DNA of 64,000 nt from Trichostrongylus colubriformis (taxonomy: Eukaryota; Nematoda; Chromadorea; Rhabditida; Trichostrongylidae). Within the stretch, counting starts at the first letter, position 1, and each line of letters begins with the position of its first letter. Under the pieces are notes generated by a model that did no database searches, was not told where the DNA came from, and saw only the letters and a list, made by a program, of their open reading frames with translations. Both the position numbers and the translations under genes were made by a program. The DNA lies in contig OZ022256.1 in assembly GCA_963978905.1 (NCBI GenBank), forward strand, positions 27,739,426 through 27,803,425, read 5' to 3'. Shown here piece by piece: positions 24,701 to 34,979 of this stretch.

Positions 24701-27600
24701 TGTAAAGTGGGCTCCAAATCATCATGTTTCGTAAACACTCTGCTCTTCAACTATGTGTTTAGATATTTGAGAAAATGATGTTAGTTAATGAAAGATGCAG
24801 CGCGTAGTAGGAACCAGAGGAAGTTTCAATTCATGTAATTTTGGAAGATGATCTGCGAAGTGCGCGGTAGAGCGCAGCTGCTATGTAAATGAGGTCGCAC
24901 TGCTCCCTTTTTCACGTTTCAAGAGCCAACTCACCTGGATAGGTCAACAATGACGGAAAAGTCAGAATTTTCAGCCATCATTCTACAATATGTATGAATT
25001 GCCTCTCACTGCTTCCATTGAAGCGCTTTGGACATCGAGAAATTAATGCTTAAAAGCACACCACGCGATAATCACAATAGTGTCTTACTTTTATAGGGCA
25101 AGTAGGTCCTTAGATAGTTGCTCAGGCTGCACCCTTGTTGTGGCTTGATCGTGCATCCTCGCGGCGATAGGCGTGTTCTACCCGAGCCGAGCCACGCCCT
25201 CAGAGCCGTATCACATCTGACCTTAGACGAACAAATTTCCAACGTGGCACTTACGTGGAGAAGGAAACTTGCGATACGACAAGATAAGGCAACGATTTCA
25301 GTTGTGAAGGCAGCTTCAACAGGGAGGAACGGGTAATATCGTAGCATTTTGCGCGATATCATCGAGCAAAAACTCATCTACAGTCTCCAATGCTCGTACG
25401 AAGACTGAATAGAGGGAGTTCTATTTTGAGTGGTTGTAAAGAGATTTGATTCATTTTTCTTCACTGGTGGGTAAAGCAGGGCCTTTACGTCCAGTAATAC
25501 GCACGATAACCCTCACAATTTATCGCGAGGTGTGCCTTTAATTGGAAGCTTCGAGGAACACTTCGAATTGAAAGTTTTTAGATGTGACGGCTTCTCTCTC
25601 CCCCCTCCATGCTTGTCCACATCTGTTGCTGCTTGACCGAGCGTGAGCACATGGAGTCGCCAAAAACTTCTTTTCATTGAGTGATAAAACTGCCCTACAT
25701 AGTTGTTCGGAAGCCTTGTGGAATCACAAGAAAAGCGGGATATTCGCTATATTCGGGAGGAGCAACTCTCGACGCATGCAAGGAGTACAACAGGCGTATT
25801 GGTCGATTTGATACGCGATGGAGTTTGGTTTATACTTGCAATGGGCAAAACCGCCAAAATTTTTTTTTGCAACGTAATATAGCGCATGATTTACAGTCAA
25901 CGTTTCTTTTAGGGTCTTCTAGGATGTGACACAGATATCATAGACATCTCCCTCATACAGGGAGGGCTTCGAGTGCACTGTCTAAGCATACCGTATGAGA
26001 TTGCAGTCTAGAACTTAATCCATCTCCAAGACTAGTCTCTAGCGAGGCATTTAATGAGAAGCTGTTCTCTAATGCGGTGCATTAGCCTCCAGTTTGCTAT
26101 GGTCAGCTTTCACATTCAGCCCGGGGCGTTAGATATCAAATGTTAAAAATGTGCCGAGTGTGCCAAGTGCCGAAGGATGGAAACAAAATCAGCTTTCATT
26201 TGTAAAAGAGGAGAGAACAGATTAAATAAAGGTAAGAACAAGTTTTCGGCCATTCATTTAATAAATGGCCAGGAACAATTGGTAGTTTCAAATGGCAAAT
26301 AACTTGACAAGGAAATTTCTCAAAACCAACTGAAAATCAGATGAACTCCGCAGCGCCTTCTTTATCAAATAACACACTTTACAGCGCGGACAGCAGACTT
26401 TAAAAGTCTTTCCATCAGATCGGCGAGAGATCGGCGCATACCCATTCTTTATAATTTCTCCCCAGTACTTCATATTGTGGTCTCCACCACCTTGAAGTAT
26501 AGAAGTTGTTGCTCATCTATGGCAATCCTGGGTCACAACGACCGACATCGAGCACTGACCAGTAATGCTCACAACCCATCCACGAATATTGTCCTCACTC
26601 TTCGATCAGAATCAGGCAGATCATTGGAAGGTGAATGAAAACTTCCTCCTTGTAGGTCTTGTCGCCATGAAGCACATCACTGCATCCGCATGACTCGCCT
26701 CGCTGGGGAAGCCTCGAACGGAGGCGACTGCTTTTTGTGGACGGCTCCTGGCGTAGCGTTGAAAACGAAAAGTAGCTTGATTGATGGCCATCGCATGAGC
26801 CTGGGAAGACTTTTTTCCAAAAAGTACATGTTCTTCCCAGCGGCAGAATGGATCAAGTGCACTGCGAAGATTTTTTGAAACTTCACCAAACTGTTGGCTG
26901 ACTTGGACAGGCCAGGTGTGTGCAGATATGACAGCGAATCGCTTCGCGGCGTCACTCGCGGCGCCACCAGTACGACTTGCCGTATCGATTGCCCTTAAGG
27001 GCCGGCCGAGCGTGACTGCGTCACGTCTGCGCTTCCACTCGTGCCACACCGCCTCGCTTGAAGGCTGCCATGCCCTGCCACTGGCACTCGCATTCGCCGC
27101 GCCGCTCGCCGCGGGCGGTCACACAATTAGCTGTCATATCTGTACACACCCGGACTGGCCCAATCCGACCACAATTTGGTATAACTCCAGCAAATGGTTG
27201 TCATGGTATCGCTAGACATCAAGCTTGATATGTAAGCTGAAGCATCATTGTTCTTGTATTACCAGTGACCAAAAGGTAAAGAGACAGCAATGTAAAAAAA
27301 TGAATCACAAAAGCTGCATGTTTCGTAATAGTGGTCTCGAAGGGATAAAATACTCGGCGCTGGTAGTTTCGTGGATTGCACCACGCACTCTGCCTCTATT
27401 CAGTATAATTATGGTCCTTGAATATGATTTAGCATACATGTACAATTAGCCACAAATGGGGGGGGCGGGGGGGCATAGCGCATGTATGTAAGTGAATATT
27501 TCTGACTTTGCAGACGTATCTGGTGTCAATTCAACAAACCCGCATGGAGGAAAAGCTGATCGACCTGATAGAGGATGAACCTCATTTTCGGACCAAGTGA
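15776..27600 (+). CDS. lip-1: LIP-1-like MAP kinase phosphatase (DUSP6/7/9 class), 8 exons
   Basis: Exons: 15,776-15,924; 15,995-16,188; 16,247-16,346; 16,515-16,643; 19,054-19,184; 19,243-19,360; 19,428-19,554; 27,514-27,600. All junctions are GT-AG, all phases agree and the product is 344 residues. Residues ~14-125 form the rhodanese/CDC25-like MAPK-binding domain: ILDCR at ~35, and LFRRL at 57-61 matches the DUSP6 basic docking motif (LRRL). Residues ~165-310 form the dual-specificity phosphatase domain: [25 protein letters not shown], general acid Asp223 in [17 protein letters not shown], and catalytic HCLAGISRS with Cys254 and Arg260. [12 protein letters not shown] is the conserved substrate-side helix. 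Members of this class dephosphorylate the Thr and Tyr of activated ERK, usually in the cytoplasm; in C. elegans LIP-1 restrains MPK-1 in vulva and germline. All active-site residues are present, so it should be an active enzyme. The short last exon ([13 protein letters not shown] onward) after an 8-kb intron is the least certain part. Confidence 0.95.
16644..19053 (+). other. lip-1 intron 4
   Basis: A 2.4-kb intron separates the start of the phosphatase domain from its [11 protein letters not shown] strand. The donor is GTGAGT and the acceptor TTTGTTTCAG. I see no repeat family or nested gene in it. The 89-codon - strand frame at 16,751-17,020 has no recognisable features. Confidence 0.7.
19775..20195. 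mobile_element. MITE with long inverted ends (ACCCATATATTTATG family)
   Basis: Both ends carry ~115-bp inverted arms containing TTACCCATATATTTATGTTG, a GCATGCAA(A)GTTYCACGCG block and AAGATACA. The outer ends start near TTAAAGAAAAC and, inverted, (T)AAGGAATCATCC. The centre is GC-rich and itself palindromic (GGGCGGGGCC). It lies in the large lip-1 intron. A diverged full copy is at 57,824-58,250 and solo ends are at 2,166 and 30,696. Confidence 0.75.
20196..22287 (+). other. lip-1 intron 7, unassigned part
   Basis: T-rich intron sequence without recognised coding exons. A GACGACAAGGCCGAAACGTT motif near 21,800 resembles repeats common in many animal genomes, but I could not delimit an element. 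Confidence 0.5.
22288..22332. repeat. Perfect 21-bp hairpin
   Basis: GTAATATGCTGGAACACAACG (22,288-22,308) is followed after three bases by its exact reverse complement (22,312-22,332). Weaker pairing extends outward. The stem sits within lip-1 intron 7, so it would be in the sense pre-mRNA. It is shorter than typical animal pre-miRNAs unless the outer imperfect pairing counts. Confidence 0.85.
22821..23500. mobile_element. Mariner-derived foldback element
   Basis: Arms of ~320 bp (22,821-23,145 and 23,180-23,500) are inverted copies around a short centre. The TA-flanked ends read TATTRGGTAGTCTAAAAAG, a mariner-type terminus. Each arm encodes, pointing outward, the C-terminal mariner transposase piece [16 protein letters not shown], including the third catalytic Asp, so the element is two 3' ends of a mariner joined head to head. 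It sits in lip-1 intron 7 and cannot move itself. Confidence 0.85.
23880..24165 (-). repeat. Dispersed repeat with decayed open frame
   Basis: The 97-codon - strand frame contains [12 protein letters not shown] and CHYTTSALI. Similar words (SIAFVLPDGSGT, CHYTTTALM) appear on the + strand at 59,640-59,850. The shared peptide suggests a common coding ancestor, but I do not recognise the family and both copies are fragments. Confidence 0.45.
25050..25541. mobile_element. TTAA-flanked MITE, CGCGATAA family (lip-1 intron)
   Basis: The ends are TTAAAAGCACACCACGCGAT and, inverted, TTAAAGGCACACCTCGCGAT, each beginning with TTAA. The interior shares AACGTGGC..TTACGTGG and AAGATAAG blocks with 32,470-32,969. 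It is non-coding and lies in lip-1 intron 7. Confidence 0.75.
26288..26904 (-). other. Decayed, possibly formerly coding stretch
   Basis: Open frames run on the - strand in two phases (26,621-27,049 and 26,677-26,967), and a shorter one at 26,288-26,473 starts [13 protein letters not shown] looked for mariner or Tc1 motifs and found none convincing. It directly adjoins the GC-rich MITE at 26,914 and is probably an old transposon body. Confidence 0.25.
26914..27151. mobile_element. GC-rich MITE with GGTGTGTGCAGATATGACAG ends
   Basis: Both termini are intact (GGTGTGTGCAGATATGACAG and, inverted, GGTGTGTACAGATATGACAG). Flanks GGACAGGCC (26,905-26,913) and GGACTGGCC (27,152-27,160) form a 9-bp target duplication with one mismatch. 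The interior matches, inverted, the copy at 6,797-7,027. It lies about 360 bp before the last lip-1 exon. Confidence 0.85.
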
Positions 27601-27746
27601 ATGGAAGCGACACTTCTTGTCACCGTGCAGTGTTTTCGTTTCACTAGTAGTAATGTTCAGAAATGTATGTGTTGTCGGAGTGGAACTTCCTTGTCACTCT
27701 GAGATGATTCCCATCCTTGCTCATGCAATCTCTATGAGCTGCGACG

Positions 27747-27752
27747 AATAAA
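27747..27752 (+). terminator. lip-1 polyadenylation signal
   Basis: AATAAA lies 147 bp after the lip-1 stop codon, a plausible 3' UTR length for a nematode gene. Confidence 0.65.
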
Positions 27753-27939
27753 TGCGGGACTTTGAACATGTTCGTTTAAACACAAATTAATGAATTATCG
27801 CCACTTTGATCAGTGGCGTCAAATAGAATGTGGGGTCGTTGTAAAGATACACAAAGCTCTAGCGAACATCAGAATTCTGATGTGAAATTGCTATATTTTA
27901 TGATTGCCATTACTCGATTTCGCGAAGATCAAGGTCTAC

Positions 27940-28589
27940 GGTGCTATGGGAGTTAGGGGGGCGGTCACTCGACGAAAGCAAAAGTCGCGCCCAACTCCTG
28001 CTTATAGGCACTTTCAAGGTTCTTTTATGCCTAGATACGGCTAAGTAACTGAGAAAACGATTGAATTATTCTTCCATTAGTATATCACGAAAAATTCACT
28101 ACAACTTGACTAAACAACCACATACGCGTATTAGCCTGAGCCTAGGGAAAGGGAACCTCCTTCTCCAAGTAGGCTAACATAGGATGTAAAAAAGCACGAT
28201 TTTGCTTTATCATAATCATTTCTATACAGAATTCGAACCCGATCCGGCTAGCGCTATGGCTTCTCTACGCTCTAGCCATAGCGTCAGAGACGCAGAGCCC
28301 GGTGCACTGCCCCTTCCCTCCTCCCCTAACTTCGGGTGTGTACCCTTATGTCAGGATTCTGCACCGCGGCATGTCGCAAGCAAAGCAATGGGGACGAGCT
28401 AAAGGCGCCATGTTGTTGGGTCTCGAAGCGATTACAAGTCGACTGCGTATCGCACTTCTAGCATTGCTGTAATCGTTCTAGGACCCAAGTACCGCGACGC
28501 ACATAGCTCGCCCACATCGCGTCGCACGCCGCTCGTCGTCCTGCGAAATCCTGACATAAGGGTACACACCTCCTAAATTCCATAGCACC
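27940..28589. mobile_element. 8-bp-TSD element with tRNA-like core, interrupted copy
   Basis: The left end GGTGCTATGGGAGTTAGGGG and the right end, after removing a nested element, CCTAACTTCCATAGCACC are inverted copies. Flanks AGGTCTAC and AGTTCTAC form an 8-bp duplication with one mismatch. Collinear with 54,798-55,193 in inverted orientation. On the - strand around 28,231-28,245 it reads GGGTTCGAATTCTG, a tRNA T-arm/B-box. An 8-bp duplication fits a hAT-type transposase; the tRNA-like part is unusual for that class. Confidence 0.85.
28334..28571. mobile_element. GC-rich MITE nested in the previous element
   Basis: Ends GGTGTGTACCCTTATGTCAG are repeated, inverted, at the other side. Flanks CCTAACTTC (28,325-28,333) and CCTAAATTC (28,572-28,580) give a 9-bp duplication with one mismatch. 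Removing the insert restores the right end of the host element. Interior matches 9,182-9,418. Confidence 0.9.
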
Positions 28590-29625
28590 AGTTCTACATA
28601 GTCGTATTGCCGACTAGTTTGATTGGCTTAAAATTAATTAAATAGCAACAAATTCCATTACTATGATCGTCCCGCTAGACTGATCCTGTAAGCTTGCTTC
28701 GTTGCGCGCTTTTTCTTTTTTCTTGCTTTCATGCTGAGCTACTCTTGTGCACTGATTAACTTTATAAACATTGTGGTTCCGAGGAGCTCTCTACTGTTCG
28801 CATATACCTGTACCAGTTGGCTGGGCCACACTGCTGTGTGCGAAACACCATGTGCGTCAGTAGGCCGATAGAAATTGCTCTTTTTCTTGAAAGCAGAGTA
28901 TTTCAGTGCGCACTCCGCCCACAGTGGGAAGAGCTTAACTTGGTACATGGGTATTCTTCACTTCTTGTCCTATACTCTACCCATCACAAACTTGTCCCCA
29001 TCTCCATAGGCCGTTTTTCATGTAACAACCATGCTTCGCCCATCTACAAATGCTCCGCCTATTGTGCCCAGGGTTCCTTCTCGACCTTCAGAAACTCATC
29101 GCTGACCTAAATCCATCTGCCCCCTACGCCTAGGGCACATTCGAACCCTGTCAACAATTTCGGGCTGAAAACGGAGCATTCCAGTGCACCCCCCCCCCCC
29201 TCCCCCCACCGCGGGATGAGCTCAACTCGGTCCATGTGTGCTCTTCACTTCTCGTTCCATGCCCTACCCATCCCAAACGTGTCCCTATCTCCACAGTCCC
29301 TTTTTCATATGATATTTCGTGACAGACGGAGGAGGGACATACAGACAGACGAAGCGTTTTATATATGGTAGGGATAAAAAATTCTATATCGCGTAGTTAC
29401 GTGACAATAGAAACACTAAGGATTCCATTAGGAATGCTAACACTGACATTGAGTGAGACCTGGATAATCTAACTATTCATCGTCACAACAGGTTGGAACG
29501 AACTCCCATTAAAGGAGAAGACACAAGGTGACGAACGATGGCGATCATTGAAGTTTATTTTGTGTAGAACGATGGGCTGGATGTCAAACCAGGGGGAATA
29601 CCTCCTCAACACACCGCCCTATGAA

Positions 29626-30660
29626 TTGGGTCATTCCATAAGAAATGTCGTTTTTTTTTTTCAAGCAAAAGCTTTTGCCATAAAATCACAAGTTTGTGCA
29701 GCATATCATGTATCATTCGAAAGGAAATTTTCCGCTCTACAAAAGGACATGTGCAGTTTTCGAGTATGTCACAATGGCGCCGACATTTAGGCTGGCGAAG
29801 AGGTAGGTCTAGCAGTCGAGAATTGGCCAAACCGGCAATCACTTGAAACACTACATTTTACTTGAGGAAAACAAACCAACCATGTGCCTCGTACTTATCC
29901 CCGACCTCTCCTGCAAGTTCCACCAATCAGTTGCTGGAAATGTCACGTCGCTCTTTTTCCACATTTAGTTTTTCCGCCACAACTCGGTGATTTTAGACAA
30001 TTTTTTCGAACCAAGGCAAGAAAATTTTCTCAACCAATCAGTCGAACGAGTGGTGAAATATCAAGAACAAATGGTGGGTAGGAACAGGGGAATACCACTG
30101 AGCGGATTCCTTAACATTCTCACGGAAAGAATAAATTGTGAAAAATGTCAACTGGACCCCTATCACATGGTAACAAAACTCAATCTGAATCGCAGCCAAA
30201 AACAAGCTAGAAAGATGCTTTCGATATAACAGGAAAAGTTCTTCGAAGTGGTTCATAAAACAACTCTAAGCAAGGGATTTGAAAGAAAAAATTTCATTTT
30301 GAGTGTGAGTGCTCTCAAAAAAAAAAAGATTTTAGAAAAAGAACGACACAACTTCTTGATCAACTAAATATTGGAAATCGTAGAAGAGGCCCGGACTGAG
30401 TACGCGATACATGACTGGTTGATTTTTCTTAAGTGAAATATAGTGTTTCAATTGATTGCCGGTTTGGCCATTTTCTGTCGGCTGGACCTACCTCATCTCC
30501 AGCCTAAATGTCTGCCCCTAGCAAACTCAGAAACTAAACATGAGATTGTAGAGCAGGAAAACTTCTTTTAAATGATATATGATATGCTGCAAAAACTTGT
30601 GATTTTATGGCAAAAATTTCCGCTGGAAAAAAACGACACTACTTATGGAATGACCCAATA
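29626..30660. mobile_element. 1-kb element with TTGGGTCATTCCATAAG ends
   Basis: The outer ~250 bp at each side are inverted copies: TTGGGTCATTCCATAAG, then GTCGTTTTTT, TTTTGCCATAAAATCACAAG, AGGCTGGCGAAGAGGTAGG and GCCAAACCGGCAATCA. The related element at 42,180-43,047 lies in a soc-2 intron. The short terminal motif and A/T flank suggest Tc1/mariner-type mobilisation. The interior open frame (29,987-30,229) has no transposase motif. Confidence 0.8.
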
Positions 30661-30695
30661 TAAGCAGAAGATAAAATATGTAGGCACCACTATCG

Positions 30696-30800
30696 TCAAA
30701 GGAATCGCCCACGGAAGTTCTTCTCTTACCCACGTATTTATGTCACATCTGCTTACTTGGGGCAGCATACAAAGTTGCACGCGCAAATACAAGAATCCAA
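30696..30800. repeat. Solo end of the ACCCATATATTTATG family
   Basis: It contains AAAGGAATCGCCCACGGAAG, TTACCCACGTATTTATG and AAGTTGCACGCG in the order seen in one arm of 19,775-20,195. No partner arm nearby. Confidence 0.55.
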
Positions 30801-30908
30801 CTGAGATGAGCACCACTGATGAACAACGGGATGGGGCGTCCGAATGGGAACGGACATAGAGGTCAAGCACGCAGAGTGAGTAGAATTGTAATATTGGGCG
30901 CGGAAATT

Positions 30909-31080
30909 TGAACAGCGTTCTGGCCGCTGACGGCTGTTCAAATGTTGTGGCGGGAATTCAAACGAGTTGCTCTTCTAGGTTCCGATTTCGGCTCGAAGGA
31001 AAATTTTTGGCTCTTTCCAGCTTTTTCATGTAATGAATTTTTCAGAGTCATTCTGTTCATTTTGTGAGGAACTGGAACCG
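30909..31080. repeat. Dispersed repeat shared with 2.8 kb
   Basis: The GGCCGCTGACGGCTGTTC and TGGCGGGAATTCAAAC blocks match 2,759-2,880 in the same orientation. Family unknown. Confidence 0.5.
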
Positions 31081-31606
31081 TGGAATTCTCATGAAAGACT
31101 TCTTCGAAACTCCGTGAAGGTTCACGATAAATGCGTAAGCCTGATCTTTCATCAGCCAGCGAAGTAAGGTAACCTCTAAATCCTTATTTCTAAATTCGGT
31201 TATGGAATGCAACTATATTTTGTAACTAGAAAATCTTCGATGTGAGCCACATTAATCGATTACAAAGTTACATGGAGCTAAGAATGGATGTCGAAATCAT
31301 CTTATCAGAGTTTGTGAAAGGTCATTATCTCAATGGCTAGTTTTAAGAGGAGAAAGTGAATTCTGCTGTCGATCTGTGATGTATGTAGACACTCGAGCGG
31401 AGCGATGACAAGATGGCATTGTTTAGCCATAATAGCCTGAATGCTGATCGTATGAACCAATGACAGTTTTCATCATTTCGGGACATTGGATCCAGTCATC
31501 ACTTGGGAATGGGGAGAATAGTCGTCATGTTGAGGCTCGAACAGACTGGAACAGGACATTCAACCTTGAAATAATCTGACCTCCTAAGGACTCTCAGCTA
31601 ATACTC

Positions 31607-31693
31607 TTTCGACATTCCTCCTATTTGTTCCCCTATCACCTGCAGCAGAGTATTGCTGCAGGTGATAGGGGAGCAAATAGGAGGCATGCCGAA
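31607..31693. repeat. Near-perfect hairpin (31-bp core arms)
   Basis: The core arms 31,617-31,647 and 31,654-31,684 pair with a single mismatch around a 6-nt loop. Imperfect pairing extends the stem by about 10 bp to TTTCG/CGAAA. Length and loop size are within the range of animal pre-miRNA hairpins, though the near-perfect pairing also fits a small foldback repeat. Confidence 0.85.
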
Positions 31694-32011
31694 AGATGTC
31701 TCGGTACGAAGTGGCCAAGGTACAAGATTCTCAAACTGGTTAGGAAACTAGAGGTAATTTATAAAGCGAAAAGTGTGACTAAGATAGTCAAAAAGAACTT
31801 CAAGCAATTCCGAAACCAATTCACAAAACGTTCACTTATTGGCAGGAATTTTTGCGCCAGAACCGGCACGTCCAAGCTGTCTTGAACCTAATTGAAGTAA
31901 GCAGAGACCCGCCCACAATGGGAGGAGCGTCTTATCAGTCGATTGGCACTGTGAAGTAGCAGCTTCTCTCTAGGATGGTTTGAGGAATGGGATAAATGTG
32001 AGATTGGATAG

Positions 32012-32992
32012 TACAGGGTGTCTCGAAATTATGGGCGCCTGAACTCGTGTTTCTTCGTATTCCTCTATGCAATTGTAACAATCCTTTTTTCTTTCATTCG
32101 CTGCTCTGCGGGTGCACAGGTCTTCTTCTATCAAGGTGCATGCTTGTCGGGGTGAAGCTCATGATAATTTTGAGATTTCAGAAGTTTTTCAAATGCACTT
32201 GGTGGTCATTCGCTTCAACGGTGACACGCACCTCACCGTACTTTTGTTTGAGCGAAAAAATCTTCACGTCCTGAACCGTTAAGGGCAACCCACTGTGGCC
32301 AACAACGTCTGGTAGGGTATACCATGCCGATGAGGTGTTTGGGTACCAGCAAGCGGGTCCCAGTAATGATTGAGGGTCCAATAATGACACGCTGTTGGTT
32401 TCCGTCGATTCGGTGTAAAGCTTGCGGGAATGTGAACATGAAGAACACGCTGCTGCACATGATGAAGCATTAAAGGCACTTTCCGCGATAATCTCACCAG
32501 CTATTTACCCTGCCGCAGACGATAGACTCCGGGTAACTGTCGCGGCTGTACCCTTAGAGCGGCGCCATGAGCCCTCCTGGCAGCGCAAAGCCAGCGGGAG
32601 GCAACTGGGACCCCTCCCACCAATTGGCGACCCCACCCGGCATTGGAGCTTTGTCCAACGTGGCGTTTACGTGGGCCTGTGATCCCGCGATAAGATAAGA
32701 TAAAGAAGAAATCCCGATAGTTAATAAAACGTTCACTTGGGAAAACAAGTAATATCTCAAGGTACTTCATGATAACATCCAACGGGAACTGATTTGAAGG
32801 CTCGTTTACACGCGGTAACCCCGTACAAGGCCATATGTCAGGAGGCCTCATTTTTGCCATTTTCGGGGGCTTCTTCCGGATTTTTCTTTCTCGGTGTATT
32901 CTACAGCACCTCTAATTTCATAATTCAGCTCTTGAACTCATTCAAAGTAATCGCGGAAAGTGCCTTTAAGCAGTAATTATGGGACACCTGTA
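32012..32992. mobile_element. Tc1/mariner-type element carrying a nested TTAA element
   Basis: TA-flanked ends TACAGGGTGTCTCGAAATTA and, inverted, TACAGGTGTCCCATAATTAC delimit the element. This ACAGGGTGTCCCA type of end is common in Tc1/mariner elements. The body up to 32,469 has no recognisable transposase motif. From 32,470 a separate TTAA-flanked element fills almost all of the right part. Confidence 0.75.
32470..32969. mobile_element. TTAA-flanked MITE, CGCGATAA family, nested
   Basis: TTAAAGGCACTTTCCGCGAT at both ends, inverted, with TTAA at each border. It sits inside the 32,012-32,992 element just before that element's right terminus. Interior blocks (GCGGCGCCATGAGCCCTCCT, GGGAGGCAACTGGGACCCC) are shared with 53,103-53,435. 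Confidence 0.85.
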
Positions 32993-33173
32993 GTAGCTGC
33001 TATAAAAAAAGGGTGAATTTCAACGGTGGGGGGCAGAGAGTTTTTGGGGAGATGGGACAGGTTTGGAATGAGTATAGCGTGAAATAAGAAGTAAGGAACA
33101 CACATGAACCGAGCAGAAGCTCCGCTTCGGTTCCAAAATGGCCCAAAATGGGCTAAGCGAGAGAAAAGAGGGG

Positions 33174-33504
33174 TTAAAGGCACACTTCGCGATAATCAAT
33201 TGGGTTGAATTATTTTTTGGAACAGTAGATCCTTGACTGACTAGTCTGGTTGCACATTCTTCGTGTCGCCGATGCGCTATCACGGCCCTACACCTGCTCG
33301 AACCTACTGCGACGCCGCCCATTTTGCTCAATTGACCAATAAGAGAGCTCAAGTGGGTGGCGTCGCAGCGGGTTCGAGCAGCTGTAGGGCCGTGATATCG
33401 CACCGAGTTGAAGCGAAAAAGGTGCAGCTTGACTAGTTACTCAAGGATCTAATGTTTATACAAGGTAAATCGACCCACCAGGTTATCGCGAAGTATGCCT
33501 TTAA
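33174..33504. mobile_element. TTAA-flanked palindromic MITE
   Basis: Ends TTAAAGGCACACTTCGCGAT and, inverted, TTAAAGGCATACTTCGCGAT. Two long inner arms (TCACGGCCCTACA, GCTCGAACC and GGCGTCGCAG with complements) make most of the element a hairpin. Same terminal family as 25,050, 32,470 and 53,103 but a different interior. Confidence 0.8.
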
Positions 33505-33964
33505 GGTCAGCTATGAGTTTCTGAAAGTCATAAAAAAGGATCGCATGCAGTGGTTGGAGCGTACCCCGAATGGGCTGTCCTTACAACAAAACTTCATAAC
33601 TCGGTCCCGACGTGATGTAGGACATAGGAAAAGTATTGATGGATATGGTGAGTGTCCAAGCTACCTTGAACATATTTGGAGTGAGCAGACACCCACCCGA
33701 TCCACCCACAATGGCGGAGTCTAATATCAGTCGAATGACACTGTGAAAGTACCAGTAATATGGCGTGCAGCAAAAGAAGTCAGCCACAACACAGGGGCCG
33801 ATTTCTCGGATTTTTGGCTTTTTTTGGTGTGTGCCCTCACAGAAGAAAAGTCGCGGAAGTTTGGTGCATCTCCATGATGTAAGCCTGGGGCACCGTATAA
33901 GTTGAGTCCTGAAGCGATTACGAATAGAATAAGGCGTAGGGCACCGCCATCGCTTTAGAACCTA

Positions 33965-34040
33965 TTAAAGACACCGGGAGGAGGGCGATTTTGGTTTAAT
34001 GTATGGGAGGACGGTGGCCGCAATGCACACACGGCACCTT
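33965..34040. repeat. Partial TTAA-family element
   Basis: TTAAAGACACCGGGAGGAGG and a following GGTGGCCGCAATG block resemble the left part of 34,517-34,977. The right border is not clear. Confidence 0.4.
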
Positions 34041-34516
34041 GCCAAGACGTCGAAAGTGAATTAGTTAGGTTTTAGTTGTAATCACACTTTTTTCTTATAA
34101 GCCGTATTTGTTCACTATGGATCACAAATTTTTCAAAATTTTCGAAAAAATTAGAACAAAACAGAGATACAACCCATTAGAGCGCCGCCCACGCAGGTAT
34201 CGTGGGCGGGGTCACGAGGCTGTGAAACGGCTACGTGCTCGGTGCACAACATAGGAAAGAAGCCGTGATCAAGCGCGGAACAGGAATTGTGTGTAAGGAA
34301 ATGAGCCTTATCAAAAATACTAAGGCTGTGAAATCTAACTGCCCGCGCGCTCCCGCCCAACGTTATCATCGTGGAGGAAAACTGTGAAGACACTGAGGGG
34401 ATGTATTTCTGTAGGATTTTGATTTATTTTCGTGTGGAGCGTTGCATGTGGCCTCTAGTGAACAAATACAGCATAATGCAGGGAATAGAAAGGATCAAGT
34501 TCAAGGGGACGACACC

Positions 34517-34977
34517 TTAAAGACACCAGAAGGGGGTAATTTTGGCTTGCGGTAGAACAGATGTAGTGTGGACGAGTTCAAGTGGCCGCCATTGCACAAA
34601 CTCGCCAATTTGACGCCTTGGCATGGTGCCAAAAGGAGAAGCTTCTATTATAAATTTGTTTTTTTTCCTTTTACTTTTTACTTGGTTCTTTCTTATATTG
34701 TTTCTAGATGGACTTACAAGAATGCTAATGTTGTTGGGAATGGCCACTCCACTGCGCTGGAAGCCAGTGCTACAACTAACGTTGGCCCGCGGCCCGTCTC
34801 CTACAGCGGACAACTCGGATTGCATTCGTTGGATGCGAATGGGTTGCGAATACACACCGCAGCGTCGCGCTCTTGAGTCCGGGTTTTTCGCCTATTATCG
34901 CTTCTAACCTTGAGTGTTCGTTACAAAACTCATTTTTGCATCTTCCTCTTGTTTCAGACCCCTTCCTGTTCCTTTAA
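34517..34977. mobile_element. TTAA-flanked MITE, family 2 (uninterrupted copy)
   Basis: Ends TTAAAGACACCAGAAGGGGG and, inverted, TTAAAGGAACAGGAAGGGGT. The whole element matches 54,582-55,470 in inverted orientation once an insertion in that copy is removed (shared CAAATTGACGCCTTGGCATG, GGAATGGCCACTCCACTGCG and GGCCCGTCTCCTACAGCGGA blocks, allowing for strand). The 112-codon frame here is not preserved in the other copy. Confidence 0.8.
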
Positions 34978-34979
34978 TG

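Noticed and set aside
26621..27049. 142-codon - strand frame
   Set aside because: Runs across the border of a GC-rich MITE, so the frame is a composite of unrelated sequences.
29180..29215. C-rich runs as possible G-quadruplex regulatory site
   Set aside because: Simple homopolymer-like sequence in a repeat-dense region with no gene nearby; nothing to support regulation.
34517..34855. 112-codon - strand frame
   Set aside because: Contained in a MITE and not preserved in its other copy.
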